From Lolium rigidum (taxonomy: Eukaryota > Streptophyta > Magnoliopsida > Poales > Poaceae), in NCBI RefSeq assembly GCF_022539505.1, contig NW_025900948.1:372001-436000 (forward strand): 64,000 nucleotides of DNA, in the 5' to 3' direction. Shown here one piece after another: positions 33,405 to 44,276 of this stretch. The translations under genes and the position numbers were made by a program. The first letter of the stretch is position 1; every line of letters begins with the position of its first letter. The notes under the pieces are model-generated. The model worked only from the letters and a program-made list of their open reading frames with translations, was not told the DNA's origin and made no database searches.

Positions 33405-34395
33405 TTAATACTAAATGACCAAATAGACGATGCATCACTTGGTGCTTATGTTTTGGCTATTGTGCTACTTGGCAGCACTACTCCTGGAGATTCTAAAGTT
33501 TTGGCTTGCATCATAGCGACATTTATAGTTTCAGTAACTTTGAGCTTCAGATTAAGGATATACAAATGATTTTTTTGCTTATCATGGCTACCTCTGAACT
33601 CTGAAGTTGATGAAGAATCTTGCTACCATTATTTGATTTTCTGTTATTTCTTCAACAATCCTTTCTAATATGTTTCCTTAAATTTTATATTTTTTAAATG
33701 TGAGGACGTGGTGATTCCTATTGTGCAGCGAACCAAGTCAAAACTTTAAAATGTTTTATCTCCTCCAAAATTACTTGATAAGAAATCCTGCAAATGATTT
33801 TAGCTTATCATGGCTATCTTTCTTTTGTCTAAAAATACGTATTATCATTTTTCCGTATTGTTTTTATCACCATGATACCAAATGTAAATCGGTGCGAATC
33901 CAATGGGGTCGTGCGCCAATGCGCACAATTATATCTTCGCTTATATTTATTTGAATATTTTTGCCATTAACTTGTTCATTCATATGCGTGTTTTTTTATA
34001 TTATGCATAAAATCCGAAGTCTAAAAAGATTACACATTCTGATACTATACGGGCATGTGCATTGTTCTTGACTGACCTTTTTATCTTAAAAGCTCGCCCA
34101 TGTCCTTTTGGACATCATCTATGCAATCTTTTGATGCATTCTCTATACTTGACACTAACCACACAATCATCATTTAATATCATTTTATTTTTCCCTGAAT
34201 TATTTCAGAATAGCCTGCAACTGTTTTTATTATTGTACAAAATCACGACGCTTCAATAGAAGCAAATCTAAAAAAAAAAAAAAAAGAAGATGCGAGGCAC
34301 CAATTTTTATGGCATCATCATGGTGCGCTGGAAATAAAAACATAATTGATCCTTTCTGTCTTTCGGTATCTAATTTTCATTTGTCATTTTCATTC
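33405..34395. other. No gene supported; degenerate hairpin at 33911-33926
   Basis: An open stretch at 33430-33570 reads DDASLGAYVLAIVLLGSTTP and might be an exon scrap of a membrane protein, but no family is assigned. The hairpin GTGCGCCAATGCGCAC at 33911-33926 is nearly the same as the Helitron-end hairpin at 35286. It is followed by CTTC rather than CTAG. Confidence 0.3.
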
Positions 34396-34397
34396 TC

Positions 34398-35070
34398 AGA
34401 GTATTCTGCAGGAGAAGAATTCTAGCTTGGATAGACAGCTGGAAGATGCTAAGGCTAATATGCAAGAGGAGATCATTCTGTTACAAAGATAGAAGGAACA
34501 CACCCTTTATTGTTTACAAAATTCAAATGCGTCAGTTAAGAGTCTTGAATGTGAGTTAGAGTAGCAAAGAGAAAACAACTATATTCTACAGCCTGCCAAT
34601 GAAGATCTGCAGAAGAGTAACTCTAACCTGAAGAAAGGGTCTGAAGATGCCTTGGTTAGTTTCCATGATGAAATTGTAGTAATTCAAGATAAGAAGAATA
34701 AAGCCCTCTCAGAGTTGCAGCAGTTTGTGGTTTTCGTTGAGAATCTTAGAATTGAGGAGCAGATTTCTGATGAAGACATGAAGAATAGCAATGCTAGCTT
34801 GACCAAGCAATGGGAGGAATTAAGAGCAGCTTACTTGAGAAAACTGTAACAGTACATGAAGAGAAGTAAATAACTCTGTTAGAGTTACAACAGTCTCACG
34901 CTTCTACCAGGAACCTTAAGACAAAGGTAGAAAAGCAAATTGCAAGTATTTCAGTTGTACAACAATCTAATGATGACTTAATGAAGAACATTTGTGGCCT
35001 GGCCCAACAGTTTGGAAAATCCAAGGTTAAGTTGCAGAAGGAGATTAAAGTGACACAAGAAAAGAGATAA
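34398..35070 (+). pseudogene. Coiled-coil protein exon, pseudogene
   Basis: After an acceptor-like CATTCTCAG the sequence reads SILQEKNSSLDRQLEDAKAN and continues for over 200 codons of heptad-rich, Glu/Lys/Gln/Leu-rich coiled coil, for example ALSELQQFVVFVENLRIEEQ. In-frame stops appear near 34491, 34564, 34847, 34870 and 35068, so it cannot make the full protein. The longest open piece is 34652-34849. No motor, kinase or other anchor domain is visible, so the parent gene cannot be named. It lies directly upstream of a Helitron-type 3' end and may have been captured by that element. Confidence 0.6.
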
Positions 35071-35285
35071 TGTATTAACCCAACTAAAACAATCAGAGTT
35101 TTCCTGCGAACGTAGTCTCCGAACACCATTTATAGATAATGCTTTTATTGTTCCTTTTTTATTTCTGTTGCTCTTGACATAGCCATTGAGTGTTTGCTAC
35201 TATAATATATTTTCTGGTTCTATATAAACGGTTTCCTACTCCGTCCGTTATATAGAGTTTTCATCGACACGAGTTTCACGGGATC

Positions 35286-35313
35286 GTGCGCCAAGGCGCA
35301 CATTTAAATCTAG
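35286..35313 (+). mobile_element. Helitron-type 3' terminus
   Basis: The hairpin GTGCGCC-AA-GGCGCAC (35286-35301) is followed by ATTTAAAT and CTAG, with T next (35314). This is the plant Helitron end structure: hairpin, about 8-10 bases, CTRR, insertion before T. The downstream flank is interrupted Harbinger transposase sequence. I could not locate the matching TC 5' end, so the element's extent is unknown. Confidence 0.6.
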
Positions 35314-35314
35314 T

Positions 35315-35690
35315 TACATTTGAAAGGTAATAGGCCATCCTGCATTTGTGGCCATTTGCTTGAAACTCCACCGGTACTGACTCTCTCATAGCTAGCTTTA
35401 CAAAGAGTGGTGACCCTTGAATAACATTGGTGTCATTGCAAGAATCGGACATCCGAAAAAAACATGCCAAATCTATGTCTCCTTTTCAGCCATGGCTTCA
35501 AGAATGATGGTGGAATTCTTCTTGTGTCCTTTGACTTGTTCATGCCATGCTGCAGGACAGCTCTTCCACCTCCAATGCATACACTCAACTGAGTCAAGCA
35601 TACTTGGGAACCCATTGTTGATTTCCAAAAGCCTACTTGTGATTTGAGCATTGAGTGATCTCAAGTACTCGGGACCACACCTCAACAACA
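35315..35690 (-). pseudogene. PIF/Harbinger transposase N-terminal-half remnant
   Basis: The minus-strand reading contains EYLRSLNAQITSRLLEINN, GFPSMLDSVECMHWRWKSCP, AAWHEQVKGHKKNSTIILEA, IWHVFFGCP and YYLSNV. These are ordered motifs of the HARBI1/ALP1-like DDE domain (GFPGMLGSIDCMHW with the first catalytic Asp, GHKKGCTVILEAVA, WIWHAFFGMPG, GYYLADGIYP). In the first motif the residue before CMHW is Glu where Asp is usual. Stops and a frameshift (near 35465) disable it. It ends at the Helitron terminus at 35313, which apparently cut it. Confidence 0.75.
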
Positions 35691-35699
35691 GCAACTGCA

Positions 35700-36460
35700 A
35701 AGTGCACACTTGATTGCCAAGTGGTCATAATAAGATCTGCCGGAATCCAGTATGCCATAGCCCATAGGGGCGGTGGCTGGCCGCAATCATCTCGGCATCG
35801 ATCGAGATTCACCACGGGGACAAGGCGGGGCAGCCATCCCAAGCTGTCGAAGAAGGTGGATGAGGCTAAGAAATGATAGGGGAGCAGCGGCGGAGCCATT
35901 TCTAGGTGATTTGATCGTCGATGGTGGGTGAGGAGTTGGGAAGAGGTGGCAGTGGTCATGCGCGGGAGCTTTCAGGACAACAGTTGGCCTTCAAGTCGCG
36001 TGGCTGATTTCTCTTGGGGTATGCATTTGGTGCAGCAAATTTGCAACACATACACCAAATTTGCAACACATACAAGAGGCAAAATTCAGGGCTACCCAAA
36101 AAACGTTGCATCACCACATAGAGATGGGCATATGCTGGAGCACTTTTTTACCTTCCGTGCACTAAAAATCAGTTTTTTAGTCAGCCCATTTATTTTCCAT
36201 CATGCTCTAACTATTTGACTCCTTTTTTTTTTTGCGAAACACGTGACGATATAGACGCTCATACCCTAGCTAGTGGTCGACCGCATGGGCAGTCAGATTC
36301 CAACCAGAAATTTCAATTTTTAGTAACACTCGAATTTTCTATTTATAGTAAAATTTCCATTTTAGCAAAAAAAATCTGACCAAATTTGCTAGTAGACCAA
36401 ATTTTCTATTATATATTGCAGATGCTCTAAATACATGAATGTCCTCTTTGGATCCCATTG
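35700..36460. other. No gene supported
   Basis: Mixed-composition DNA with short domain-free frames. A direct repeat, GCAAATTTGCAACACATACA-like, occurs at about 36036-36075 (two copies, 21 bp apart). AT-rich beyond 36150. Confidence 0.3.
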
Positions 36461-36764
36461 AGCCAAGATGCCTCATAGGCTACGAACCAATCCAAGAGCG
36501 TTCAGGTTGCAAAAATGACACAACCAACAACAATTATCACTAAATTCGTTGCAAAAATGACGCACAACAAGGATGCCAGAAAGGATTAAACATACTCCTA
36601 ACAATGTTCTGGTGACACAATACATAATCGATTGATGTTTCCAACATGCCATACATTTGTTACAGTACTTTCTTATTCTGAATGAAAATACAGCGACTGG
36701 CATCATTTAACATACTCCAAATAATGCCAGACTTGCCAAATCCGCCCCAAAACTGTATATTGAT

Positions 36765-37913
36765 TCAGGGTATAAACCAGATTGGAAGAGAGCACTCTGA
36801 AGTAGATTCACGCGGAAAGTGCCTCATCGCATTGTGTGTTTTGTGAAAGTCGTACACGCCCATGAAAGTGGTGGGATACCTACTCCCGTTGCTCCACGCC
36901 AAGGATAGGTTGAAGCTTGCATCGTCCAGGTAATAGATGTTACCCACCGGGAGCGTGTCAAACTGAGACACCTCAAAGGCCCTGGAGCACCCTCGGCCAA
37001 GTAAGAGCGCCCGACCAGGAAGCGCGTGCAGCTCCACCCAGTAAGTGCCCCCACCGCCACTAGGGTTCATCTCAAAGATCCTGAAGTGCTGTTGCTGCTT
37101 GGGCCCAAAGAGCCGCAGGACCATTAGCAGCTTTCCACGGGACTCCACCAGATAGCGGGACACGCTGTGACCCTTGGGCAGGAGCCTATCAGGCTTGTAG
37201 TCAGTGCGCTTCTGTATCAGATAGGAGATATGAGACATCCCCAGAAGGTCACCCTTGGGAGCGTACACCACAACATCCTCTGTGCTGGAGAGGACATGGA
37301 AACCTTCCTTGTAATAGATTATGTCCTGGATCACGTCCACCACATCGCGCCTGGATGCAAGCCAGTATCGTTCCATCCCCATCCGCCAGAACGCTATATT
37401 GGAAGCACTGGAGACGTGCGCCGCAGCAAGGCAGCCCTCCGCTGACGGCGTGCCAGAAAAGGTGACAGTGCGGATGACCATATGGTGCTCGCACGTGGTG
37501 TCGATCCTGCCACGCGCGCTGGGTATCCTGAGCCTGTCAGGGAGAGGAACCATGGCGCCAGAGCAGAGGTTCACCGCTGCGTACCCTCGCCACTGGTCCG
37601 AGGCGAGGACGACCCAACCACCCTCATGGGAGCCGCATAGGCGCGCGGCACGAACGCTCTCCGAGAGGTGTAGGCGGCGGATAGCCCCAGAGTGGAGGCT
37701 TAAGAAGGAGGGTGCAGCAGGGGATGGGAGAAGGAGCAAAGGGAGATGGCACTGCGGGGATTTATGGACCTGCGCCGCAGAGCGCCAAACACGACAGACA
37801 GCAGCGAAGTAGACACGGTCAGCGAGGCAGGTGAGATAGCGGAGGATGGTGTCGAGAAGCTCAGGTGGGAGGCCGTCAGACCATGGAGAGCAAGGTTCGC
37901 GAGCACGGAGCAT
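36765..37913 (-). CDS. F-box protein with DUF295 (KIB1-4-type beta-propeller) domain, copy B
   Basis: A 382-residue intact frame, paralog of the gene at 7468-8634. The F-box spans about residues 8-48 (WSDGLPPELLDTILRYL, VCRVWRSAAQVH). The rest is DUF295-like, ending SLPIWFIP. Likely role: substrate receptor of an SCF ubiquitin ligase, with unknown target. The proteins agree closely in the F-box and in blocks such as SRYLVESRGKLLM and GCSRAFEVSQFDTLPVGNIY. They diverge, with small length changes, in the loop after STEDVVVYAPK and in the Gly-rich stretch before YWVELHALPGR. Both frames stay open, which argues that both copies have been under selection at least until recently. Confidence 0.88.
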   Translation of the reverse strand: MLRAREPCSPWSDGLPPELLDTILRYLTCLADRVYFAAVCRVWRSAAQVHKSPQCHLPLLLLPSPAAPSFLSLHSGAIRRLHLSESVRAARLCGSHEGGWVVLASDQWRGYAAVNLCSGAMVPLPDRLRIPSARGRIDTTCEHHMVIRTVTFSGTPSAEGCLAAAHVSSASNIAFWRMGMERYWLASRRDVVDVIQDIIYYKEGFHVLSSTEDVVVYAPKGDLLGMSHISYLIQKRTDYKPDRLLPKGHSVSRYLVESRGKLLMVLRLFGPKQQQHFRIFEMNPSGGGGTYWVELHALPGRALLLGRGCSRAFEVSQFDTLPVGNIYYLDDASFNLSLAWSNGSRYPTTFMGVYDFHKTHNAMRHFPRESTSECSLPIWFIP

Positions 37914-39679
37914 GGCGGGATTTGGGGGCAGATGCGAATGGTCTCTTTGATTTGGCTGCAGCCTTGATCCTGGTGCCAGAAGTAGGTAGATTTCCAGTTA
38001 CATTCGGCAGTTGAAACAAACTGGATCAGCTCCCCAGCTACCACAACAAACTCTTGATCCTCACGAGTTGCCGCAACAAGCCTGTAAATATGGATCCCAG
38101 TCCAAAAAAAACTGTAAATATGGATGCATACATACTTTATTGTTGCAACACAGAAACAAAGGTTATGTCTGGATATATAGGTTTGCCAAAAAAAAATGTT
38201 TGGATATATAGAGAAACCAAGTTCCAAACTCCACTCATCAGAGAAAATAAAAATGAGGGCTAGTCACATTTCTTACAAGTTTGAACCTCGCGCCTAAGCT
38301 TGAAATGTTCGAATAGACACAGAAATCAGATCCAGAGAGCAAAATGCCGCATTTTCTACTCTAGAATCAACATTTTGTCTCACTGTATTCTTAAGAATCC
38401 TTCACAGATCAAAAGAGCTAGATAATGAAAGAGTGCAAAGGATAATACCATGTAATGGTGTGTCTGAGCTATATCCAAAATGGACTTCACAGCACATAAA
38501 ACAACAACCACAGGAGTCTTTGAAAGATCAGTTCAGTCAGCAGAGATGTCCATGGCTGCAGCAAAAGATATGTTAACCGAATTAACAATGTACTCATGGT
38601 CTTTTGGTAATGCATTCTAGAGAAAATCCAGAAAAACAATAAAAATGGCCAACTAATATGAATGTAATGGTTGAGGATAATGCAAATAAATTGTACCGTA
38701 CAATACATTGTATGACAATAAACGATCATGTCTCTAGAATATTAGCTGTTTGCGCTGTGACAATAAATGATGAAACGAATGTGTTGATATACCTAATAAA
38801 AATATTAGTTGTATGCCCAGACATAAATTCTTCCAGGTTGGCCACATAATTAATGAAATAAACAGATTGTGCCTAAAATTTGAACGTACCAAGAACTAAG
38901 TAAGCCATATACTCTTGTTAATTATGCTAGAGAGCTGAAGCCAAATGCTGTTTGGTTGGGCGCAGGTTCAAGCCAAGCATTGGGCCTCAGAGTAAGTGGT
39001 CCAGATCCAATCCCTCAGAAACATGCTACCATTGTCCACTACTGAAGAAGTTGGTATAATCTTAGGCAGTTACTATAAGGCACGAATAATTATCTTTTGT
39101 CAAAACCAAAGGCCATGGTTTTTAAGGGGGTAAGAAGTTTTACCCACGCTCGAACACCTAATTGGCACGAGTAAATTGCATAGACCAGTAACTCTTGGGG
39201 CAAATATTGTGCAAACCAGTCACTTGAATTTATTTTTGCAGAGACCAGCAACTCTATGTGTAACTCATTGCAAAGAGGTGTAATGACTAAATTAAACAGG
39301 TTAACAACACAGTAACTGATAAAGGAGACCCACATGAGGTGGCCTGGCTGGCATGGTGGTATTAGAGCATCTCCAGCAGATAATGTACATACAAAATTAA
39401 CTACCATATAAAACACCTTAGTTAAAAAAAACAGCTCCAACTGATGATGTAGATGTAAAAAAAGCCTCAAAATTTCACACCGCGATGCAAAGAGGTGATG
39501 TATCGTAAACCAATGGCCGCGCTCGAGCTCGAACTGCCGTTTTGTCGTTTCATCACTCCCCACCCCCGCGAGCTGCCGCGCCGCTGCCGGCCAGCTGACG
39601 TTGGGAATAAAGCCGTTGTCGCTCCCCCGTCGACCGCTGGCCCCTGCCTCGCCTCGCCGAACTCTTCAAGCAGCTAGAG

Positions 39680-39970
39680 ATGGCCGACGCGTTGAAAATC
39701 CATCGCCCATCAGCTCAATTCCGGATCGCCGCGACCATCGTTGGCCGTCTGCAGGGCCGCAGATCGTCGGTGACCTTCTATTTAGCATACGACCCTGACT
39801 CGGACCTGTGGGACTGCGACACCTTCCTGGGCGACGCACCCGCCAGCCAGAACGAGGACGGCGAAGCCTTCGTGGATGAGGACGAGAATGAGGGTGGCGA
39901 CGAAGCACCTTGGCAGGAGTTCCGCGACGACATGGTCGACTTTGGGTGTCATGGCTTAGAGCATGTCTAG
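39680..39970 (+). CDS. Gene-like fragment inside the MULE, cut by a MITE
   Basis: A 96-codon frame starts MADALKIHRPSAQFRIAATI and becomes very acidic in the middle (NEDGEAFVDEDENEGGDE). The upstream GC-rich DNA resembles a leader. The frame enters the MITE at 39959 and stops within it, so the last four residues come from the MITE. Downstream of the MITE, DNA from 40248 to 40378 has similar GC-rich coding texture. I do not recognise the family. It is likely a captured host exon; expression is unknown. Confidence 0.4.
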   Translation: MADALKIHRPSAQFRIAATIVGRLQGRRSSVTFYLAYDPDSDLWDCDTFLGDAPASQNEDGEAFVDEDENEGGDEAPWQEFRDDMVDFGCHGLEHV

Positions 39971-40244
39971 CAGACACCCCAAACCCCAAATACGTGTATC
40001 CGAGCCACCCCAAACACGTTTTGCAGGCTGAAAAATCGTCACGCAGTCCAGACGCGCCAAACGCAGCCCGCATAACAGCATATTCCTGGCTTGTTCGCAC
40101 CGGGCTTCCTCAGCGCCGGCTTCTTCTGCGTCGGCAGCCTGTTACCCGGCTTCTTCATCCGCTTGGTCGGACCGGGAGGGGCAGCCGCAAAACGGCGGTT
40201 ATTATGCTGATGGGGGTCGAACGCGGTGTCTGCTAGAGATGCTC
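39959..40244. mobile_element. Tourist/PIF-Harbinger-type MITE (286 bp)
   Basis: The ends GAGCATGTCTAGCAGACACC and (reverse complement of the right end) GAGCATCTCTAGCAGACACC differ at one of 20 bases. A TTA target duplication flanks it (39956-39958 and 40245-40247), diagnostic of the PIF/Harbinger superfamily. It is nested in the MULE cargo. A related GAGCATCTCCAGCAG end without a clear partner occurs at about 39366. Confidence 0.88.
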
Positions 40245-41459
40245 TTACACATGAGTGGTAGGCCCCTACACCAACGCATGCCCCACCTGCAGCACAGCCG
40301 CAGCAGGCGGTGTCCTGGCCCGCGCCTGCGCCACCATTGCCCTGGTCGCCACCGGTGGTCATCGCCATCGACGAGTAGGCATAGGTGACGCTGATGCTAA
40401 CCCTAGTTTTAGCTAGGATTTTAGGATACCTATGCTGTTTTTTTCTTCTTTTTTGCCCCATGTAAATTATATTTTTCATACATGAAATATCATTAATTAG
40501 GCTTGTGCTTGAAGCCGCTGGATTCATATCGATTCAAACGGACAAAAATAAACATATTTTGTGTCCGAAATAGATCTGCCTAGAGATTCCCTTATACATA
40601 GTTTTTCTACTTTTTAGATCATTGTAGAAATGCCAATTTTGAAGCAAAGCAGCTGTCAACCATGGTGCTAGTGCATGCGCAGCACACACCATGCCACGGC
40701 AGCTGCCAAAGTATGGTGTTTAAGCGTTGTAATCTTATCATTATAGCGCCATGCAATTTATTATATGGAGAGTCGCTGGTTTCCGCAAAACCAATTTCAA
40801 GTCACTGGTTTGCGCAATGTTTGCCCCAACATTTACTGGTATATGCAACTTCCTCAATTGGCACTAAACGCCTGAAGCGGGCAAAAACCATGGCAAAGAC
40901 AAATGGAACATGAAGTTCATAATTTAACCTATATATAGGTACTAGTACAGGATTGCACCTCCTCACGGTGCCACTGGATACTTAGGAAAAATCTAAGAGA
41001 ATGGTAAAAAAATTATGAATCAAACCTAGTTATGAACGACAGCTTTTCGTTTATATCTTTCAGAATTGCTTCAGGGCACACTATGAGGAGAGACTAGGAG
41101 CCAACTGTCATGTACAGCAGCACACATCTTGGTTGAAATGCATTCCAACTGAAGTAAGATACATAATGAAGATACAGTTGGCTCTCTAAATAATCAGAAC
41201 CAAAACACATACATGGAAACGTTGGAAATAACAGGGGCTGCCACTCGCATTTCTTGCAAGTTCCGATCTCACTCTGTCCACATCAAATAAACTAGCCTGA
41301 CAATCATATGCGTAGTCCTTGCTACTTCAAACAAAACGCACATCAGTTCTTAAGAATTAGTAACTGGATACGAACTCTTGGTAACTGATCGAAACAATAT
41401 ACTAAGTGGGGAAAATCGAGTCTGTACCATCAAATTGTTGCAGTTCTTTTGATCCTTAC

Positions 41460-41860
41460 CACTTCTGTGAAGTCTCCGTCAGCGATGGAGGAGAGGGGGG
41501 CGTCAGCAAGGCAAGAACACGCAGAGCCGTCGGTGAGGCCGGGCTTCAGGGGAGAGATCGCTGCTGCCGGGGAGGCCGCGCGTCGGGGACGAGCAAGGAG
41601 AGGATCTTGGGGACGGCGCCGAGGGCGTACCGCGGCCGGACGAGGTGCGACGGCGGCGGCCGCGTCGGGGATGTCACAGGCCGCCCGGGTTAGGGTTTCA
41701 GGCGGCCGGCTGGGGCCCTTCTCTCCATGCTTATGGGAGCTGGTTTCGCTGGGGGTGGAGGCGCGCCAGCGAGGAGATCCCCCGCCGGGCTCGGAGGATG
41801 CGGTGGTCGTCGGGTAGGCGTATGCGGTGGTCGGAGCTTCTCTGCCGTGGTTCTGTGAGA
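41460..41860 (-). other. Probable 5' UTR exon of F-box gene copy B
   Basis: This is the counterpart of 11025-11400. The block is GC-rich, contains AAACCCTAACCC on the minus strand at about 41700, and ends at the conserved donor at 41460. The opposite-strand open frame (41449-41817) differs in length and sequence from copy A. Confidence 0.4.
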
Positions 41861-41930
41861 GTTGGATCCGTCGGGTAGGTGTATGCGGGACTGAGTGCTG
41901 ACCAGCGCTTGGGTTCAGTTTAGACTTTAG

Positions 41931-43394
41931 AGTGCTGAATTTTTTAATTATTTAATTGGTGAAAGTATTAATTTATTATATATACCATATATAAAAATCA
42001 TTTTTTTAGAGCTCTAGATAAAGTCTCCTTCTCCCCAAGTGGAGGCAAATGTTTCATGGTGACTTTGAGTACATGTCCTGCTCACCATTCCTTCTATATA
42101 TTTTTTGATCGTTTTGAGGGAAAAGGGAGAGAATGTCTAGATTTACATTTCAACCGATCAATATCTCGCTAAGTAACGGAAAATAGTAGATTTGCATTTG
42201 ATGCATTGATTCAAGTTCTTCACAGTGATACATGGAAGTGAAAGTTCATGAGTTGATTCTTAGGGATCTTGTACTCAGAGTTTGTTCCTTTTGGGTCTTT
42301 AGATCCTAGATGGATTGGTGATCTTACTGGTGTGGTGCGATTGAGACCTCCAATCAAGTTGTGGAGCTTGCCTCAATCTTGTGGCCTTTTGTGGTAGATT
42401 TGTTGCGAGCCTCCAATTAAGTTGTGAAGATTGGCCTAACCTTATACGGGTTTGGTGACCACCCTCAAGGATCCATAGTGGATTGGAAACTTCCCTTTTG
42501 GTGGAATGCTCGAGGAAAATATGGCGTTTGGAGAGCATTGTTCCTCCACACCACTCCAACGGAGGCTAGCTTCATTTGGGAAGTGAACTTCAGGATATAT
42601 TATCGTCTCTGTGTCCCCTTGGTTATTATTATACTCGATAGCTTTACTTAAGCACTTATCTTTGTGATAGCCTTTGACGTAGGGGTACCACGGCAAGGCC
42701 CATGGATTATGGACTTGGGTTTAAGGGAAGAAGTCGTCGTCGTGGTTTCGTCGGCGTACAAACAACATAGGGGCGCAATTTACTCACCTTCAGGCCCCTA
42801 GAAATAAAACCTTACGTGATACTTGTCTATTTTTTATTGATGATGAATAGGGTTACAAGGTCGTCATGATGGCTGTGGTGCTCTCTATAGATTGTGTATC
42901 CTCCTCCCCGTCGAACCCTCCTGGCCCTTATAAAGGAGGCCAGGTCTCAGGACTCTGGGTCTGTTACATGTTAGGATTCCCTTGTATGGGCTAGTTCTTG
43001 CATCACACGTCAGGTTCTGGACTTCGGCTCCTTTAGTAACCATCGGCTTTTCTTGGGCTTCGTGGGTCTCTGGTTGGACCACACCAGGTATGGTAACAGT
43101 GGGTACCCAATAGGGATGCCCACATCAGCCTTCGTGCTTGAAGTTATATATCTTGCTATCACATAGTTGCTAGCCCTGCTTAACACAAGTTGTTGGTGCA
43201 CATAGGTGAATCCTAGTTTATATGGTCTTTGTGCTTGGTAAAGTAAACACTTATTTTATTTCATATTTTTTAAGCCCATCTTGTAAAAGTTCTAAACCGC
43301 CTATTTATCCCTCCCTCTAGGTGATATCTATGTCCTTTCACCTGGGTTGGCCACCGCCTCCTCTAGGTCGGTTTGGCGAAGGGTGGGCTAGTGC
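41931..43394. repeat. Diverged LTR-retroelement debris
   Basis: Positions 42330-42700 contain phrases such as GAGCCTCCAATTAAGTTGTG and a CCACACCACTCCAACGGAGG block that I associate with grass LTR-element leaders. Positions 43190-43345 end in CCTCTAGGTGATATCTATGT then CCTTTCA, reminiscent of an LTR 3' end. No paired LTR, primer binding site or protein is visible, so family and boundaries are unknown. Positions 41931-42160 show nothing recognisable. The outer Gypsy element is inserted at 43394/43395. Confidence 0.35.
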
Positions 43395-44276
43395 TGACGT
43401 GCAGTTGACACACGTCCGTTGGGAACCCCAAGAGGAAGGTGTGATGCGCACAACAGCGAGTTTTCCCTCAGTGTAAAACCAAGGTTATCGAACCAGTAGG
43501 AGTCAAGGAACACGTGAAGGTTGTTGGTGACGGAGTGTAGTGCGGCGCAACACCAGGGATTTCGGTGCCAACGTGGAACCTGCACAACACAATCACAATA
43601 CTTTGCCCCAACGTAACAGTGAGGTTGTCAATCTCACCGGCTTGCTGTAAACAAAGGATTAAACGTATGGTGTGGAAAAAGATGTTTGTTTGCGAAGAAC
43701 AGTAAAGAACGAGTTTGCGGTAGATTGTATTTCAGATGTAAAAGAATGGACCGGGGTCCACAGTTCACTAGTGGTGTCTCTCCCATAAGATAAATAGCAT
43801 GTTTGGTGAACAAATTACAGTTGGGCAATTGACAAATAGAGAGGGCATAACAATGCACATACATATCACGATGACTACTATGAGATTTAATCAGGGCATT
43901 ACGACACAGTACATAGACCGCTATCCAGCATGCATCTATGCCTAAAAAGTCCACCTTCTGGTTAGCATCCGCACCCATTCTAGTATTAAGTTGCAAACAA
44001 CAGACAGTTGCATTAAGTATGGTGCATAATGTAATCAACACAAATATCCTTAGACAAAGCATTGATGTTTTATCCCTAATGGCAACAGCATATCCACAAC
44101 CTTAGAACTTTCTGTCACTGTCCCAGATTCAATGGAGGCATGAACCCACTATCGAGCATAAATACTCCCTCTTGGAGTTACAAGTATCAACTTGGCCAGA
44201 GCCTCTACTAGCAACGGAGAGCATGCAAAAACATAAACAACACATATATGATTGATAATCAATTTGACATAGTATT
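43395..44276 (-). repeat. 3' LTR of Gypsy element 2, distal piece
   Basis: This is the last 880 or so bases of the minus-strand LTR, ending CTGCACGTCA at 43395. It is separated from the first part (56217-56928) by the insertion of element 3. The break lies within TAGTATT, duplicated as GTATT. Confidence 0.9.

Larger units (their letters stand above)
39169..40855. mobile_element. Mutator-like element (1687 bp) carrying gene-like sequence (Pack-MULE candidate)
   Basis: Long terminal inverted repeats of about 87 bp (39169-39255 and 40769-40855, roughly 80-85 percent matching by eye) are flanked by a 9-bp direct duplication AATTGGCAC (39160-39168 and 40856-40864). The copy A locus, near 10340, shows the empty site. 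There is no transposase; instead the interior holds a GC-rich block at 39510-40380 that looks like genic DNA, plus a Harbinger-type MITE. A long-TIR, 9-bp-TSD element with GC-rich gene-like cargo fits the Pack-MULE pattern. Confidence 0.88.
38082..41459 (-). other. Probable 5' UTR intron of F-box gene copy B
   Basis: The same splice-like ends as in copy A are kept: donor GAAGTG|GTAAGG at 41460/41459 and acceptor ATATTTACAG at 38082. The intron is about 3.4 kb because of the MULE at 39169-40855 and the 550-bp extra segment. Inferred, not proven. Confidence 0.45.
36471..41930. repeat. Segmental duplication, copy B
   Basis: Collinear with 7205-11480 in the same orientation. It contains the second F-box gene, the conserved proposed UTR intron and the GC-rich leader exon. 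It differs by a MULE (39169-40855) and about 550 bases at 38386-38938 absent from copy A. It lacks the hAT-like element found in copy A. Confidence 0.85.

Noticed and set aside
33911..33938. Second Helitron 3' end
   Set aside because: The hairpin is good, but it is followed by CTTC instead of CTRR, and no matching flank change is visible.
21780..35690. The two Harbinger transposase pieces (21780-22165 and 35315-35690) as halves of one gene split by a 13-kb insertion
   Set aside because: Order and strand fit, but both pieces contain the YYL segment with different sequences, so they are two separate copies.
36036..36075. Closely spaced direct repeats as a possible CRISPR-like or regulatory array
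   Set aside because: Only two copies in plant nuclear DNA; simple local duplication.
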